Shown in pieces: positions 6,570 through 8,104 of a stretch of DNA of 8,104 bases. The stretch is from Mycobacterium sp. (lineage in GTDB: Bacteria > Actinomycetota > Actinomycetes > Mycobacteriales > Mycobacteriaceae). The notes beneath the pieces are model-generated. The model was not told where the DNA came from. It did not search any database and worked only from the letters and a program-made list of their open reading frames with translations. The stretch spans positions 1 through 8,104 of the forward strand of contig JAFAQO010000234.1 of assembly GCA_019246375.1 (NCBI GenBank), given 5' to 3'. The translations under genes were made by a program, and so were the position numbers. The stretch's first letter is position 1; the number at the start of each line of letters is the position of its first letter.

Positions 6570-6584
6570 GGGCAGCGACTGCCC
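6570..6584. promoter_or_regulatory. Short dyad at the predicted rpsT transcription start
   Basis: GGGCAG and CTGCCC form perfect 6-base inverted arms around a 3-base centre. It lies immediately downstream of the rpsT candidate -10, with the predicted start site (near 6578) inside it, so it is more likely a protein-binding site at the DNA level than an mRNA hairpin. It may be chance. Confidence 0.3.
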
Positions 6585-6614
6585 AGGGTATCAGTCGGCG
6601 GCTTATTCTCCCAA
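6585..6614 (-). promoter_or_regulatory. Candidate promoter of rpsT
   Basis: On the minus strand, -35 TTGGGA (6609-6614) and -10 TACCCT (6585-6590) are separated by 18 bases, in keeping with a SigA-type site; TGA precedes the -10. The predicted start is near 6578, giving a leader of about 80 bases before the GTG. It is the best-spaced promoter pair I found between the two divergent genes. Confidence 0.45.
6604..6609 (+). promoter_or_regulatory. Possible -10 of the ATP-grasp gene
   Basis: TATTCT on the plus strand fits TANNNT and would give a start near 6616 and a leader of about 58 bases. No good -35 is visible (CTGCCC lies 19 bases upstream). It touches the rpsT -35 on the opposite strand, so the two promoters could compete for polymerase. 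Confidence 0.3.
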
Positions 6615-6673
6615 AACCGGACGTCTTCGTAACCGCTCCGCTGGCTGCAGAAACGGCTCACGTGGTGCAGCAT

Positions 6674-8104
6674 ATGACGGTGGGTCCCCGAATTCTGCCC
6701 GTCGAGACCAGGCGGCAGTCGCGCATCCAGGCGCGGCCGCCCAAGCGCTACCAGCGCATCTTCGACGGCTACAACAAGCCGGGGCCTTATGCCGAGGCAT
6801 TCGACGAGATGTTCGACGGGCAGGGCAACGTCCGCGGCCCGTACAAAGGCATCTACGCCGAACTCGCCCCCTCCGACGCCTCTGAACTCGAGGCCCGCGC
6901 CGAGGCGCTGGGTCGCGCCTTCACCGACCAAGGCATCACCTTCTCGCTGTCGGGCCAGGAACGGCCGTTCCCGCTCGACCTGGTTCCGCGGGTGATCTCG
7001 GCCGCCGAGTGGGCGCGGTTGGAGCGCGGCATCACCCAGCGGGTCAAAGCTCTCGAGCGCTACCTCGATGACATCTATGGCGATCAGCAGATCCTGCGGG
7101 ACGCGGTCATCCCGCGCCGCTTGGTGACTTCGTGCGAGCACTTCCACCGCCAGGCCGCCGGGATCGTCCCACCCAACGGTGTGCGCATCCACGTCGCCGG
7201 CATCGATCTGATCCGCGACGACCGAGGCAACTTTCGAGTCCTCGAGGACAATCTGCGCTCGCCGTCGGGTGTGTCCTATGTGATGGAGAACCGGCGCACC
7301 ATGGCCCGGGTCTTCCCGAACCTGTTCGCCACCCACCGGGTACGACCGGTCGACGACTACGCCGCCTACCTGCTGCGGGCGTTGCGTAAGTCAGCGGCCA
7401 CCAACGAGGCCGACCCGACCGTCGTGGTGTTGACTCCAGGGGTGGCGAACTCGGCGTACTTCGAGCATTCGCTGCTGGCCCGCCAGATGGGTGTCGAACT
7501 CGTCGAAGGGCGCGACCTGTTCTGCCGCGACAACCAGGTGTACATGCGCACCACCGAGGGCGAGCGCCAGGTCGACGTCATCTACCGGCGCATCGACGAC
7601 GCTTTTTTGGACCCGATGCAATTTCGTCCCGACTCGGTCCTCGGAGTCGCCGGTCTGCTCAACGCCGCCCGGGCCGGCAACGTCGTCATCTCCAGCGCCG
7701 TCGGCAACGGGGTCGGCGACGACAAACTCGTGTACGCCTACGTGCCGACCATCATCGAGTACTACCTCGGCGAGAAACCGCTCCTGGCCAATGTGGACAC
7801 CTTCCGGTGCTGGCTCGACGACGAACGCGAGGAGGTGCTGGACCGGATCAGCGAACTCGTCATCAAGCCGGTCGAAGGATCCGGCGGTTACGGCATTGTC
7901 TTCGGCCCCGAAGCGTCGGAAAAGGAACGCGCCACCGTCAGCAAGAAGATTCGCGACGATCCCCGCAGCTGGATCGCCCAACCGATGGTGCAGTTATCGA
8001 CCGTTCCGACCCAGGTAGGAAACAACCTGGCGCCAAGGCATGTCGATCTGCGACCGTTCGCCGTCAACGACGGCGACGACGTTTGGGTGCTGCCGGGCGG
8101 CCTG
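6674..8104 (+). CDS. Circularly permuted ATP-grasp type 2 protein, 3' end outside window
   Basis: 477 residues are visible of a circularly permuted ATP-grasp protein (CP_ATPgrasp_2, formerly DUF404/DUF407), like M. tuberculosis Rv2411c. Such enzymes are predicted carboxylate-amine ligases that activate a carboxyl group with ATP, acting on an unknown peptide or metabolite. Visible motifs: FDEMFDGQGNVRGPYKGIY (43-61), the conserved block VLEDNLRSPSGVSYVMENR (189-207), VISSAVGNGVGDDKLVYAYVP (338-358), and the Gly-rich VIKPVEGSGGYG (396-407), the likely nucleotide-binding loop. The listed start is the ATG at 6674. In-frame GTGs at 6662 and 6665 are alternatives, and none has a strong Shine-Dalgarno. 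The frame is open at the right edge. If length matches the roughly 550-residue homologue, about 75 residues are missing. In related genomes an alpha-E (DUF403) protein and a transglutaminase-like protein follow. Confidence 0.93.
   Translation, partial: MTVGPRILPVETRRQSRIQARPPKRYQRIFDGYNKPGPYAEAFDEMFDGQGNVRGPYKGIYAELAPSDASELEARAEALGRAFTDQGITFSLSGQERPFPLDLVPRVISAAEWARLERGITQRVKALERYLDDIYGDQQILRDAVIPRRLVTSCEHFHRQAAGIVPPNGVRIHVAGIDLIRDDRGNFRVLEDNLRSPSGVSYVMENRRTMARVFPNLFATHRVRPVDDYAAYLLRALRKSAATNEADPTVVVLTPGVANSAYFEHSLLARQMGVELVEGRDLFCRDNQVYMRTTEGERQVDVIYRRIDDAFLDPMQFRPDSVLGVAGLLNAARAGNVVISSAVGNGVGDDKLVYAYVPTIIEYYLGEKPLLANVDTFRCWLDDEREEVLDRISELVIKPVEGSGGYGIVFGPEASEKERATVSKKIRDDPRSWIAQPMVQLSTVPTQVGNNLAPRHVDLRPFAVNDGDDVWVLPGGL

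Noticed and set aside
6524..7336. Minus-strand 270-codon frame opposite the ATP-grasp gene
   Set aside because: No recognisable domain, and the opposite strand encodes conserved ATP-grasp motifs throughout.

Overview
The window is high-GC DNA (about two-thirds G+C by eye) with many GTG starts, short overlapping genes and a gene order, comEA-comEC-holA / rpsT / circularly permuted ATP-grasp, that I recognise from mycobacteria (Rv2415c to Rv2411c in M. tuberculosis). It is most likely a chromosomal segment of a non-tuberculous Mycobacterium or close relative. The genus is inferred from recalled gene order and protein motifs; I could not run a database search. I see no tRNA, rRNA, CRISPR array, insertion sequence or phage gene cluster.

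Left block (1-2671, minus strand). A short-chain dehydrogenase (1895-2671) is followed by a two-helix membrane protein of the phage-holin superfamily III / DUF1469 type (1479-1898) and a one-helix DUF3618 protein (1247-1492). The reading frames overlap by 4 and 14 bases, so this is one translationally coupled envelope-type operon. A 138-base gap follows, with a stem-loop, an imperfect inverted repeat and a possible promoter. An acyl-CoA dehydrogenase gene then starts with a strong Shine-Dalgarno and runs off the left edge.

Middle block (2814-6225, plus strand). comEA, comEC and holA are 5 bases apart and 4 bases overlapped, respectively. ComEA is a membrane-anchored DNA-binding protein and ComEC is the channel domain without the metallo-beta-lactamase domain of the long forms. 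HolA is the clamp-loader delta subunit. The 142-base divergent region upstream contains a perfect 20-bp palindrome. It sits over the expected -35 position of a possible leaderless comEA promoter.

Right block (6238-8104). rpsT (ribosomal protein S20) lies on the minus strand and converges on holA with 12 bases between the stops. A 175-base region then separates rpsT from a divergent gene for a circularly permuted ATP-grasp protein, which is cut by the right edge. Candidate promoters for the two genes overlap in this region.

Most of the window is conserved core mycobacterial content. The less explained parts are the short competence-like pair coupled to a replication gene, the palindromic control region, the SDR/holin/DUF3618 trio, and the ATP-grasp protein, which in related genomes belongs to an uncharacterised peptide-ligase-type system.
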